From JAXLWB01 sp046328715 (GTDB taxonomy: Bacteria > Chloroflexota > Anaerolineae > Caldilineales > Caldilineaceae), in the NCBI GenBank assembly GCA_046328715.1, contig JAXLWB010000048.1:16058-80057 (forward strand): a stretch of 64,000 nucleotides of DNA, given 5' to 3'. The notes beneath the pieces are model-generated. The model was not told the origin of the DNA. It ran no database searches and saw only the letters and a program-made list of their open reading frames with translations. Each line of letters starts with the position of its first letter. Position 1 is the stretch's first letter. Positions 1-8,134 of this stretch are shown here, in pieces. A program made the translations under genes and the position numbers.

Positions 1-234
1 CTGATCGTTCACCCCGACTATTTTCGACGGGGGATTGCCAGCCAGCTATTGCAGGCGGTGGAAAGCTTCGCAGAACCAGCAATGCGAATCACCGTCTCGA
101 CTGCGGAAAAGAACCTGCCTGCTGTACAACTCTATTTGAGACATGGCTACCAGCAAACCGAACAAACCGTGTTGCCGGACGGTCTCGTATTAGTGCGCTT
201 CTATAAAACCCAGCCTTTGGCCGCTATTAACTAA
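1..234 (+). CDS. GNAT-family N-acetyltransferase, C-terminal part (cut by window edge)
   Basis: The reading frame is open from base 1, so the start lies outside the window; 77 residues are visible. The first residues, LIVHPDYFRRGIASQLL, are the acetyl-CoA pyrophosphate-binding motif A of GNAT acetyltransferases (hydrophobic-x-P-x-x-R-x-x-G-I/V-A). The later stretch AVQLYLRHGYQ matches the usual motif B helix and 'GF/GY' strand. The acetyl acceptor cannot be told from this fragment. The gene converges with the glcE-like gene, and the two stop codons overlap within four bases (CTAA at 231-234). GNAT membership is clear; the substrate is unknown. Confidence 0.8.
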   Translation: MIVHPDYFRRGIASQLLQAVESFAEPAMRITVSTAEKNLPAVQLYLRHGYQQTEQTVLPDGLVLVRFYKTQPLAAIN

Positions 235-1280
235 AAGCTCGGAAACTTTCCCAGCGGATCGAGGGCACTCTTAATTCGCTGATAGAACGCCTGTGCTCCG
301 CGCTTGCCGATCAATGGCTTGGTTGTTGCTTCGCCTAATACGACTAGGCCCGAGAGATTTTGTGTCGTCAAGGTTGAATCAAATTCGTTGATGACCCCGT
401 TCCAGCTCACCCAAGCTACGTTGCCACCACTGCTATAGCGACGGGGTCGTGTGCCGAGCCTGGCATCCAAGGCTGCGATCTTGTGCAGATTGAGAGGCAC
501 CTTCACCAGCGCGCTTCCTTCTGGTACCCAGGAAAATTCTCGTGCGTCTTCCCACAGATCGTTGTCTTCTGTCACCACCTCACCGCTACCGACAAAGCGA
601 CGCAAATGCTCCAGGCGATCGGGTAATGTGTTGGCCCAGCCGCCGAGCCGAATCAATAAGGTTGGTTCTGGCATAAGCATGTCAAGGGCGTCAATGTCGA
701 AGACGGTCGTTGCTAGTTTACTCAGTGTCTCAATTGCACTACTCAAGGAGCTTTGTGGCACTTTCAGAGTCATGTAGGTCTGTGGTCTGGGGAAGACTTT
801 GAAGCTTAGTTCGACCAATACACCAAACTGCCCAAGACTGCCTACCATGAGCTTGGGAAAGTCAAAACCGGCGGCGTTCTTGACAACTTTGCCGCCGCCG
901 CGCACTAGTTGCCCCTTGCCATCCACAAAGCGCACGCCGACCAAAAAGTCACGCACGCCCCCGTAGCGCTGCCGACCCGAACCAGAAAGTCCACTTGCCA
1001 CCGTACCGCCGAGCGTCGCCCCTGCCTTGACCAATGGCGGATCGAAGGGAAGATACTGCCCATGCTTCGCTAACTCGGCTTCAACCTCGGCGATGGGCGT
1101 ACCCGCTAGCGCAGTGAAAGTATACTCGCCGGGGTCGTATTCGAGAATGCCGGTGAGGGGATGAAGGTCAACTGCTGTGGCACTAGAATGCTGTAACCGC
1201 AAGGCAGATTTAGTTTTGCCTGAAAAGGCAAAGATTGCTTTGGACGAAGTGACTGCGTCCTGTATCTCTTGAATCTGCAA
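231..1280 (-). CDS. glcE: Glycolate oxidase FAD-binding subunit-like protein (GlcE type)
   Basis: This 349-residue protein belongs to the FAD-binding PCMH-type family and resembles GlcE, a subunit of the membrane-associated glycolate oxidase that turns glycolate into glyoxylate. The N-terminal half carries the PCMH fold signature (TALAGTPIAEVEAEL, then GATLGGTVASGLSGSGRQRYG, then GGKVVKNAAGFD). The C-terminal half is the short substrate-side domain usual for GlcE. The start is TTG at 1280, supported by AAGGGAG about seven bases upstream. It follows the glcD-like gene after a 40-base gap on the same strand, so they are probably co-transcribed. A glcF iron-sulfur subunit gene does not follow: the next gene is on the opposite strand. 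Confidence 0.82.
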   Translation of the reverse strand: MQIQEIQDAVTSSKAIFAFSGKTKSALRLQHSSATAVDLHPLTGILEYDPGEYTFTALAGTPIAEVEAELAKHGQYLPFDPPLVKAGATLGGTVASGLSGSGRQRYGGVRDFLVGVRFVDGKGQLVRGGGKVVKNAAGFDFPKLMVGSLGQFGVLVELSFKVFPRPQTYMTLKVPQSSLSSAIETLSKLATTVFDIDALDMLMPEPTLLIRLGGWANTLPDRLEHLRRFVGSGEVVTEDNDLWEDAREFSWVPEGSALVKVPLNLHKIAALDARLGTRPRRYSSGGNVAWVSWNGVINEFDSTLTTQNLSGLVVLGEATTKPLIGKRGAQAFYQRIKSALDPLGKFPSF

Positions 1281-1320
1281 ACAAATTCTCCCTTGCTATT
1301 TTAGAGGTAAGAGGACTTGA

Positions 1321-2769
1321 TTACTCCCGCGAAATCACGCCAGCCTTTTCCAACGGATGCGCTCCGTGCATCTTGAGCGCAGGTGCTCCATCTTTGGGCA
1401 ACTTCTTGCCGCGATTCGCCAGTTCGTATGGATCGATCGCCTGGCGAACGCCATTCATCACATTGAGGTCGATCTCGCTGAACATGACAGGCATATACTC
1501 GCGCTTTTCCATGCCTACCCCATGTTCGCCTGTGATCGATCCGCCGAGGTCGATGCAGAGGTGGAGGATTTCACCCGCCAGCGATTCAGCTCGTTCCAGG
1601 GCGCCTTTTTCGTTGCCGTTGTAGAGAATCAGTGGGTGGAGATTGCCATCGCCCGCATGAAAAACATTGGCAACTCGGATCTGATACTTGTGGCTCAGTT
1701 GCTCAATCGTTGCCAAGGCACTGCCAAGTTTGGAACGAGGCACAACGCCATCCTGCACAATGTAATCGGGGCTGAGGCGACCAACAGCCGAGAAGGCACT
1801 TTTGCGCCCTTTCCAAATGCGCATGCGGTCGTCGTTATCCTTGGCAACTTTGACTTCATAGGGGCCAGACTCTTCGATTACCTGTAGGAGCGCAGCAAAT
1901 TCGGCCTCGACTTGCACCGTTTCGCCTTCGAGTTCGACAATCAGCAGCCCGGCGGCGTCTGGCGGATAGTTGGCGTGGACTGCTGCTTCGGCGGCCTGGA
2001 TCGCCAGATTGTCCATGATCTCCATCGCCCCTGGCAACAGACCGGAAGACACAACCGACGCCACCGCATTGCCCGCCGCTTCCTGGCTGTGATAGGCGGC
2101 AAGGACGGTCTTGTAGGTCTCCGGCTTGGGCATGAGGCGCAGTGTGATTTCCAACGCTACACCAAAGAGCCCTTCGCAGCCGACAAAGAAGCCAGCAAAA
2201 TCGGGGCCAATAGTCTCCAAACTGTCCCCGCCTAATTCCACCACTTCGCCATCCGGGAGCACGGCCTTGATGCCCAACACATGGTTGGCGGTCATGCCAT
2301 ATTTCAAACAATGCGCGCCACCCGAGTTGAAAGCCACGTTGCCGCCAATCGTGCAGATCAACTGGCTGGATGGATCGGGCGCATAGTACAGATTGTAGGC
2401 AGAGACCGCCTTGCTTACATCGAGATTGATCACCCCCGGCTCGACCACGGCAATGCGGGCTACTGGGTCAACTCTGATGATGCGGTTGAGGCGATTGAGT
2501 GCAATTACCACCCCATCTTCAATCGGCAGCGAACCTCCAGAGAGGCTGGTGCCGCTGCCGCGCGCAACGAAGGGCACCTGGTGTTTGGCGCAGATGCGCA
2601 CCGTTTCGATCACTTCCTGTTGGCTCTCGGCCAGTACGACCGCACGTGGCCGCGCTCGAAAGGCAGTCAGGGCATCGGATTCGTAGGGTGTGAGTTGCGC
2701 AGACTCAGTAAGGAGTCGTTTGGTGGGAATGACTTTGCCCAAATCGTCGATGAGTGGATGGCTTTTCAT
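1321..2769 (-). CDS. glcD: FAD-linked oxidase, glycolate oxidase subunit GlcD-like
   Basis: A 482-residue flavoprotein of the FAD-linked oxidase family (PCMH domain, then the C-terminal FAD-oxidase domain), as in glycolate and D-lactate dehydrogenases. The N-terminal FAD site shows VPFVARGSGTSLSGGSLP and GGNVAFNSGGAHCLKYGMT. The C-terminal domain shows the substrate/flavin-side motifs HAGDGNLHP (around residue 370) and GGSITGEHGVGMEKR (around 410). The frame extends 12 codons upstream to a TTG at 2805, but that has no ribosome-binding site; the ATG at 2769 fits the family N-terminus better. It is first of a two-gene unit with the glcE-like gene. Glycolate is the likely substrate by analogy; D-lactate or another 2-hydroxyacid is possible. 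Confidence 0.85.
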   Translation of the reverse strand: MKSHPLIDDLGKVIPTKRLLTESAQLTPYESDALTAFRARPRAVVLAESQQEVIETVRICAKHQVPFVARGSGTSLSGGSLPIEDGVVIALNRLNRIIRVDPVARIAVVEPGVINLDVSKAVSAYNLYYAPDPSSQLICTIGGNVAFNSGGAHCLKYGMTANHVLGIKAVLPDGEVVELGGDSLETIGPDFAGFFVGCEGLFGVALEITLRLMPKPETYKTVLAAYHSQEAAGNAVASVVSSGLLPGAMEIMDNLAIQAAEAAVHANYPPDAAGLLIVELEGETVQVEAEFAALLQVIEESGPYEVKVAKDNDDRMRIWKGRKSAFSAVGRLSPDYIVQDGVVPRSKLGSALATIEQLSHKYQIRVANVFHAGDGNLHPLILYNGNEKGALERAESLAGEILHLCIDLGGSITGEHGVGMEKREYMPVMFSEIDLNVMNGVRQAIDPYELANRGKKLPKDGAPALKMHGAHPLEKAGVISRE

Positions 2770-2831
2770 ACCTTGATTGTAGCCGAACGATTCGGGCAAA
2801 GTCAATTGAGGAGGGAAGGCAGTGGATCAGT

Positions 2832-2857
2832 GGACAGTATGTACTGACCTACTGTCC
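2832..2857. terminator. Short inverted repeat between the protease and glcD
   Basis: GGACAGTA at 2832-2839 pairs perfectly with TACTGTCC at 2850-2857 across a 10-base loop. It lies just past the stop codon of the serine protease gene (minus strand), so it may end that transcript. There is no clear T-tract, so the call is tentative. Confidence 0.35.
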
Positions 2858-2872
2858 CACCGTCTTACTGAC

Positions 2873-4294
2873 CTACGGCTTGAGCTTTTCTTCCGGAATC
2901 TTTTGCACATCCGGGAATTTCAGCACTGTTTGCCGGACCGGTTCTGCAATTGGCCCTGCAACGGCAGCACCAGATGTATAAGGGCGTACGATGATTGGCA
3001 GGTATAGCTCGCTTGTGAATTCGGCACCTCTGATCTGATAATCAACCCGTTGGTTCAACCAGCGGCTCTCCACTTGAAGGTACATGGTTCCGCTCTTGGT
3101 GGCTCGCCAATGGATGCCATCGTGGTCGCCGCTGCCCTGATAGTAATACTCGTAACGACGGGTATCGCCTAGGGCAACCGCAGTGATCCCGTCTGTATCA
3201 TAGAGCCACAGAATTGTATCGCCACGGATTGTATCGGTCACGTAGGTATCAAATTGGTAGAATCTGCCTGCGATCACATCGACTTTATACCAATCTGTAT
3301 CCCCCACTGCGTGCAGGGTATGGGTTACGGTGGCACTGTTAAGGATTAGCGAGTTTGCCTGGTTGATGTCGTTATCTGGCTCAAAGTCGTCACCGCCTAG
3401 ACAAACTGCCCCACTTTTATCTTGCAGACAGCCTTTGACCCAGGGTTCATAGGTTGAGACGCGCGTGTAGACATTGGGATATTCTGCTGCACCACAAGAG
3501 TAGGTACCCCAACTGACAATTCCCACCTGTTTCCAACCGGGAGCATCGCTCGTTGGAATCATCAATGGGCCGCCGCTATCGCCAAAGCAGACATTCTTGC
3601 CGCCATTTTCGTAGCCAGCACAGACCATCCCATCGCTCACCAGATACTTATTACCAGTGTAATAGTAGTAAATCTCTCGGCAACGATCGTGGGAGAAGAA
3701 GGGAAGCGAGACTTGACGCAATGTGTCTGCATAGCCACCTTCGTAGTATCCCCACCCGATCACAGTCGCACGTAACGTTCGATTTTCCACATTGCCATCT
3801 GCCGCCAGGTCAAGCGGTAGGACCGTGCGCGTAGATGGCTGGCTGAGATGCAGTAGTGCAACGTCGGCGGCACCGATCTGACCATTCCATTCTGGGTGAA
3901 GGATTACTTCGGTGATCGAAATGTGTTCGCCATCTTTGACCGAGAGCGTATGTTTGCCCATCACCACCTGGACGCGCTTGACCAGATCAAAATCAGCGCA
4001 GTGGGCCGCAGTCATTACCCATTCCGGATCAATGAGCGCGCCGCCGCAATATTGACCATAATAGTCAGTACCATAACCGGAGTAAACGAGCGCTGCCTGC
4101 CAGGGCCAGGCACCTGGCTTGCTCTCGCTACCGCCGACGATATCAGGCACATCCACCTGGTCTGGTTGGGATTGTGCTTGGGCAGCAGAGGTGCCCAACA
4201 CACTGAACATAATGTAGGAAAAGCCAAGACTCAACGCTATGAGCCAAAGCCAATGCATGCGACGATAGGCAAAAACGGAATCACGAAATCGCAT
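2873..4294 (-). CDS. Secreted trypsin-like serine protease with PPC domain
   Basis: A 473-residue exported chymotrypsin-fold (S1 family) endopeptidase. The start is ATG at 4294, fixed by AAGGAG seven bases upstream. The N-terminus is a signal peptide (LWLIALSLGFSYIMFSVLG, then AAQAQ). A trypsinogen-like new N-terminus IVGG follows near residue 50. The triad is complete: His in TAAHC (about 96), Asp in AADVALLHL (about 143) and Ser in CFGDSGGPL (about 238). Asp before Gly-Asp-Ser-Gly and several cysteines suggest a disulfide-bonded trypsin. Residues about 290-430 (DDFEPDNDINQANSL ... DTDWYKVDV) are a pre-peptidase C-terminal (PPC) domain. Near the end it has ELYLPIIVRPY, resembling the tail motif of three other secreted proteins here. 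Natural substrates are unknown. Confidence 0.88.
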   Translation of the reverse strand: MRFRDSVFAYRRMHWLWLIALSLGFSYIMFSVLGTSAAQAQSQPDQVDVPDIVGGSESKPGAWPWQAALVYSGYGTDYYGQYCGGALIDPEWVMTAAHCADFDLVKRVQVVMGKHTLSVKDGEHISITEVILHPEWNGQIGAADVALLHLSQPSTRTVLPLDLAADGNVENRTLRATVIGWGYYEGGYADTLRQVSLPFFSHDRCREIYYYYTGNKYLVSDGMVCAGYENGGKNVCFGDSGGPLMIPTSDAPGWKQVGIVSWGTYSCGAAEYPNVYTRVSTYEPWVKGCLQDKSGAVCLGGDDFEPDNDINQANSLILNSATVTHTLHAVGDTDWYKVDVIAGRFYQFDTYVTDTIRGDTILWLYDTDGITAVALGDTRRYEYYYQGSGDHDGIHWRATKSGTMYLQVESRWLNQRVDYQIRGAEFTSELYLPIIVRPYTSGAAVAGPIAEPVRQTVLKFPDVQKIPEEKLKP

Positions 4295-4345
4295 CTGGAT
4301 TCTCCTTGACATAAGTGAATGGATTTTGGCAACGATCAAATAAAG

Positions 4346-4381
4346 ACCTGCCATTTCCGACTACCGTCAATGGCGGCAGGT
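4346..4381. repeat. Inverted repeat between dimethylformamidase-like and protease genes
   Basis: ACCTGCCATT (4346-4355) pairs with AATGGCGGCAGGT (4369-4381), with a small bulge. It sits in the 227-base space between the protease start and the stop of the next minus-strand gene. It could be a terminator of the upstream gene or part of the protease leader. Nothing else was recognised in that gap. Confidence 0.35.
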
Positions 4382-4521
4382 AGAAGCATGGCGGGTCCTT
4401 TTCGCTGATCGTCACAAATTGGTTATTGAATCAGTTTGGCAACGTGGCAATGTAACGGCAAGGGCAAATGTGGTTAGCTAGATAACGTTGTGGAGAGTAT
4501 CTTGGTTCCTGGGAAATACAA

Positions 4522-6027
4522 CTATTTTGCTGAAAGACGCTTGAGAAGATTGCGCGTGATCTGTTCGACAAAAGGGTTTTGCGCAGCCAAGCCATAGGCC
4601 CACTCGGTGCAGCCAGTTGTAAAGACGGTTCCACCTGCTTCGTACATGCCCATCACCGCATTGCCATGCACAATTTTGGCCTTGTTTTCCTCGTTTAGGA
4701 CACCGAAGACTCGTTCAGCGCAAAAGTCGAGATCTTCAAGGCGCAGGTAAATCTCTTCGCTATACTTTTCAACCCGTTCAGCCAGGGTGGCGGGAGAGGT
4801 GCCCAGAATTGTAAATCCCGCAGGGGTGCCATCGGCATGGGTAGGCACGGGCAATCCGTTGAGCAATTGAATCTCGCAACCATCACATTCGTAGCCGACA
4901 ATCGCCTCGGCGTCACCAAATTGATCGCCATACTCCAAACCGGTCTCATCAAAGACCCAATGGGCAGGTCGCCAGACTGTATAGCCACCTGAACCACGTG
5001 GCACGGCAGCCCCAAAGCGCGCATAACCGCCACGTGTAAAACTCACACCGGTCAAGCTGTTTTCCGGTCGCTTCACAACGTGATCTGACCAAATCGACGA
5101 GAGAAAACGTTCATCGGCTGTACCCAAAATGGGGTCGGCTTTGCAATCGTATTTGTAACAGACCATCGTATCGCCCGCATCTTCCCAGCGTACCTGCCAA
5201 AAACAGGTGTTGCCGCTGAAGAAGGCAACGTTACCGCCGTCAGCAATATAATTCTCGATTGCGTCTCGCATTCCCCACGACCAATACTCGTCATGACCAA
5301 CACTTACTATTAACGAGTAATTTTCAAGAATTTGGGGATGGCGTTCCAGGTCCGAGTTGATGGCAAAATCCAACCCAAAGCCATTCTTCTCAGCCCAAGC
5401 CACAAACCGTTGTTCCCAGCCGCCATAGCCAGCCGAGGGGACCCAACGCCGCTCCATATCGGTCGCCTCGGCCCAATCGCGTGCTGGGTAGCGTACCGCG
5501 CCAGCAAAGCCCAAAGCTGCCCGATCCGTGAGGGCCATGCGTGGCGAATCAGGCAATTTGGTCAACAAACCTGGTTGAAAGGGACGTTGAAAGGAGACTT
5601 GGTGAACCAAACCCTTGCTGCCACCGTAGAGACAAGAGCCTCCCCATGCGTTGTAGGCTTGATAAGTGTTGGTTGCCAATTGCAGCAGAATGCGGTTCTC
5701 CTTGCCCGGATTGGGTGAACGCACGACAAAGAAATGCTCCCATACCTCCCCCTGATCACTGCGCACAATGACGCTGTAGTAGCCGGATGGCCACTCCTTG
5801 GGCACCTTCAGCGAAAAGGCGACTGGCCAGCCGCAGCCATGCGTCGAAGCGTTATCGGGCGTTGGGTGATCTTTCGCCTTCAGCCCATGTTGTTGATAGA
5901 TCTGGACGCGCTCTGCTCCCCAACGGGAAATTTCAAGCGTACAGGGTGCCGCCGAAGTCGAGAGGTGAAAGAAGATTTCATCCCCCGCTTGATAAGAAAG
6001 TTGATTGGTGTAACAGTATGTGGTCAT
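4522..6027 (-). CDS. N,N-dimethylformamidase beta-subunit-like protein
   Basis: A 501-residue protein resembling the large subunit family of N,N-dimethylformamidase. The N-terminal 110 residues look like a beta-sandwich (LSYQAGDEIFFHLSTS ... CTLEISRWG). The rest has the family's characteristic core: NTYQAYNAWGGSCLYG, DLERHPQILENYSLIVSVGHDEYWSW and ADGGNVAFFSGNTCFWQVRWE. The clustered Asp/Glu/His/Tyr residues there are candidate metal ligands. There is no signal peptide. The ATG start has GGAGGT nine bases upstream. The gene begins seven bases after the solute-binding lipoprotein gene ends, so the two are translationally close and likely one operon. The substrate may not be dimethylformamide; the family has many uncharacterised members. 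Confidence 0.75.
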   Translation of the reverse strand: MTTYCYTNQLSYQAGDEIFFHLSTSAAPCTLEISRWGAERVQIYQQHGLKAKDHPTPDNASTHGCGWPVAFSLKVPKEWPSGYYSVIVRSDQGEVWEHFFVVRSPNPGKENRILLQLATNTYQAYNAWGGSCLYGGSKGLVHQVSFQRPFQPGLLTKLPDSPRMALTDRAALGFAGAVRYPARDWAEATDMERRWVPSAGYGGWEQRFVAWAEKNGFGLDFAINSDLERHPQILENYSLIVSVGHDEYWSWGMRDAIENYIADGGNVAFFSGNTCFWQVRWEDAGDTMVCYKYDCKADPILGTADERFLSSIWSDHVVKRPENSLTGVSFTRGGYARFGAAVPRGSGGYTVWRPAHWVFDETGLEYGDQFGDAEAIVGYECDGCEIQLLNGLPVPTHADGTPAGFTILGTSPATLAERVEKYSEEIYLRLEDLDFCAERVFGVLNEENKAKIVHGNAVMGMYEAGGTVFTTGCTEWAYGLAAQNPFVEQITRNLLKRLSAK

Positions 6028-6034
6028 CGTATCA

Positions 6035-7279
6035 TTACCTCCCTGCCAGCGCCTGATTGCCAGCTTCTTCGGCGTCTTTCAGCAGATCTTCGACGGCAAT
6101 TTCGGCGTTGTACATGCGCAGTAGGTTGCCGTCCATGTTACTTTTGATCGTATCAAAGCCGGAAAAGAAGCGCCAGGGATGGGCATACTCGATGCCAGCC
6201 AAAAAGGGTGCCATCTCCGGGAAACTGGTTTGCCACTCCTTTGCTACGCTGATCCGTGATGGCAGAGGTGACGCTTCGCTGAATAACCTGTGCATGACAT
6301 CGGCGCTAACCAGTTGATTGATCAGTCGGATCGCCTCGGCTGGGTGAGGTGCTTTGGTGGGCACGGCCAGACAGGAGGAGAAGGCGATCGTGCTCTTGCC
6401 TTGAGGGCCGCTAGGCAATTCGCCCACCTCAAACTTGACTTCTGGATATTCCTTTCGGAGATAGGGCACGACCCAGGGCCCTTCGATCGCCATCGCCGCT
6501 CGTTGTTTGCCAACTGCCTCGCCCGCCCAACTGGTGTGCAGATCGGTCGGGCGTACAGCGTAGAAGTCGGTCCAAAGGTTATCCAGGACATGGAAACCAG
6601 CAGCGACCTCGGGCGTATTGAGCGTCATCTCTGTTTCGTTGGCATCGGTAAGCGTTCCACCCGCCGCGAAGAGGAATGGCAACCAGCGGCTTAGGTCTGG
6701 TGCCAGTGCCAGCCCAACCACCGCAGCGTTTGCGTCAGTCAAGCTTTGGACTGCACTGGAGAACTCCTGCCAGCCCCACTCCGAGGAGGGAACAGCCAGC
6801 CCCTTTTTGTCGAACATATCCCGGTTGTAGACGATGGCCAGGGTGCTAAACTCGCGCGGCGGACAGTAATAGCGACTGTGATAGGTAAAGGTTTGGCGCA
6901 ACACTGGGTAGAAGTCGTCATTGGCTTCGATTTGGTCGCCGACGGGCTGGAGTACCCCTGCTGCGGCAAGCTCGACCAGTCGTCCACTCTCCACAAAGAC
7001 GATGTCGGGAGGAAAATCGCTGTCAAGTGCGGTGCTCAAGGCACCATCGTAGTCAGTCACCAAGTCGACAGTGACGCTCAGCGTGGGTGTTGCTGCAAGA
7101 ATCTGTTCAACGGCCTGGCGCAGTCGTTGATCGGCGGCTGGCGAGCTCTGCCAGCCGAGTAAGCGAAGCTCTACGGGTGTGATGGCGGGTGGTTGATCTT
7201 GCTCTTGGCTAAGCCATTGGCAACCAATCAGAAGTAAACTAACGAGGCAGCAGAGCAACACCGTGCGGACTTTGGGCAT
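6035..7279 (-). CDS. Extracellular solute-binding lipoprotein (ABC sugar-type)
   Basis: A 414-residue ABC-importer substrate-binding protein of the family-1 (maltose/oligosaccharide) class. The signal peptide ends in a lipobox, LLLIGC, so the mature protein would be anchored by an N-terminal lipid-modified cysteine. Family features include DFPPDIVFVESGRLVELAAAGVLQPV, YNRDMFDKKGLAVPSSEWGWQEF and AMAIEGPWVVPYLRKEYP, in the expected order. No permease or ATPase gene is adjacent. Instead it is followed, seven bases on, by the dimethylformamidase-like gene. The ligand is unknown; the pairing suggests a nitrogenous or amide solute, which is inference. Confidence 0.85.
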   Translation of the reverse strand: MPKVRTVLLCCLVSLLLIGCQWLSQEQDQPPAITPVELRLLGWQSSPAADQRLRQAVEQILAATPTLSVTVDLVTDYDGALSTALDSDFPPDIVFVESGRLVELAAAGVLQPVGDQIEANDDFYPVLRQTFTYHSRYYCPPREFSTLAIVYNRDMFDKKGLAVPSSEWGWQEFSSAVQSLTDANAAVVGLALAPDLSRWLPFLFAAGGTLTDANETEMTLNTPEVAAGFHVLDNLWTDFYAVRPTDLHTSWAGEAVGKQRAAMAIEGPWVVPYLRKEYPEVKFEVGELPSGPQGKSTIAFSSCLAVPTKAPHPAEAIRLINQLVSADVMHRLFSEASPLPSRISVAKEWQTSFPEMAPFLAGIEYAHPWRFFSGFDTIKSNMDGNLLRMYNAEIAVEDLLKDAEEAGNQALAGR

Positions 7280-7330
7280 AGGTTGACTCTACATCGGGTA
7301 AAAACATTTTGTCAAGCTGGGCGGCTGAAT

Positions 7331-7432
7331 CGGGTGTATCTCAGAGCCCCGCACGTTAGTAAGGGAGGGCATGCCCTTTCTAACGTGCGGGGCTCTGAAT
7401 AGTATGTCTACTCCAAACTTGAGATGCACCCG
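7331..7432. repeat. Nested inverted-repeat element upstream of the solute-binding protein gene
   Basis: Outer arms GGGTGTATCTCA (7331-7342) and TGAGATGCACCC (7421-7432) are inverted copies with one C/T difference. Inside, TCAGAGCCCCGCACGTTAG (7341-7359) pairs perfectly with its complement (7380-7398), and an inner AGGGCATGCCCT palindrome fills the centre. It lies between the gcvH terminator and the start of the solute-binding gene. The nested layout suggests a small non-autonomous element or a strong structured leader; no target duplication directly abutting the outer arms was found. Confidence 0.6.
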
Positions 7433-7441
7433 GTTGAATCC

Positions 7442-7475
7442 AAAAAAAAGCGACGCCATCGTTCGATGGCGTCGC
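7442..7475 (-). terminator. Rho-independent terminator of gcvH
   Basis: GCGACGCCATCG (7450-7461) pairs perfectly with CGATGGCGTCGC (7464-7475). On the minus strand the hairpin is followed at once by eight T residues (complement of the A-run 7442-7449). It starts 20 bases after the gcvH stop codon, a textbook intrinsic terminator. Confidence 0.9.
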
Positions 7476-7494
7476 TGCATTTGAATCGTACCGA

Positions 7495-7896
7495 TCAATG
7501 TCCATCCTGATCGACAAATTCGTCGTAGGCATCTGAGTCCATCAACGCCTTTATTTGCTGTTTGAGGGCGTCGGTAACCGCCACTTTGTAGAACCAAGCA
7601 CCATAAGGATCTCCATTGACAAGCTCCGGTTGATCCATCAAGTCGCTATTCACTTCTACGACCACGCCACTTACCGGCGAGAGCACTTCTTCAGCCGCCT
7701 TGACAGACTCGACAATGGCCGCTTTCTTGCCAGCCACGACGGTTTCGCCTTCTTCGGGCAATTCGACATAGACAACGTCGCTCAACATATCCTGGGCAGC
7801 ATCCGAAATTCCAACAATGGCTAGGTCGCCTTCAATGCGCACCCATTCGTGGGACTTGGCATAGTGAGCATCGGCATCAAGCTTATAATTCGACAC
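7495..7896 (-). CDS. gcvH: Glycine cleavage system H protein
   Basis: A 133-residue H protein, the lipoyl carrier that moves the aminomethyl group between the P, T and L proteins of the glycine cleavage system in the cytoplasm. The lipoyl-lysine motif is ESVKAAEEV, with Lys at residue 66. KSHEWVRIEGDLAIVGISD near the N-terminus is typical. The start is GTG, supported by AAAGGAG eight bases upstream; no better ATG exists. It lies 240 bases downstream of gcvT on the same strand, separated by a hairpin repeat. Genes for the P protein are not in the window. Confidence 0.95.
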   Translation of the reverse strand: MSNYKLDADAHYAKSHEWVRIEGDLAIVGISDAAQDMLSDVVYVELPEEGETVVAGKKAAIVESVKAAEEVLSPVSGVVVEVNSDLMDQPELVNGDPYGAWFYKVAVTDALKQQIKALMDSDAYDEFVDQDGH

Positions 7897-8077
7897 AGAT
7901 CAACTCCTTTGTCACGAGTATACTCTGCACACGTTTCAGCTACGTTCGCACTTGTGTGCAGTTTAAAACAGCAGTCGACTTTGACTGTTGCACTAATAAA
8001 TACAGCATGCAAAGATTGTAACAGTCTTTTCTGACATTTTGCTAATCGCTGCTAGCACAGGCAGAAGGAAGCAAGTG

Positions 8078-8130
8078 GCAGGTTGCAAGGTGCAAATCTT
8101 CTTTATCTGCCTTTGCACCTTGCAACCTGC
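8078..8130. repeat. Hairpin repeat, GGTTGCAAGTTGC family, copy 1
   Basis: A perfect 19-base stem: 8078-8096 (GCAGGTTGCAAGGTGCAAA) against 8112-8130, with a 15-base loop. It sits between gcvT and gcvH. The same core words recur at 34773-34823 and 36389-36520, so this is a dispersed intergenic repeat. It could also act as a terminator or mRNA stabiliser after gcvT. Confidence 0.75.
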
Positions 8131-8134
8131 ACCT

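Noticed and set aside
1357..1887. 176-residue plus-strand frame inside glcD
   Set aside because: It is antisense to a clearly conserved flavoprotein gene, and has no family features or ribosome-binding site.
7897..8077. Glycine riboswitch near gcvT/gcvH
   Set aside because: The gaps before gcvH and before the ATL operon lack the tandem glycine-aptamer core; only hairpin repeats are present.
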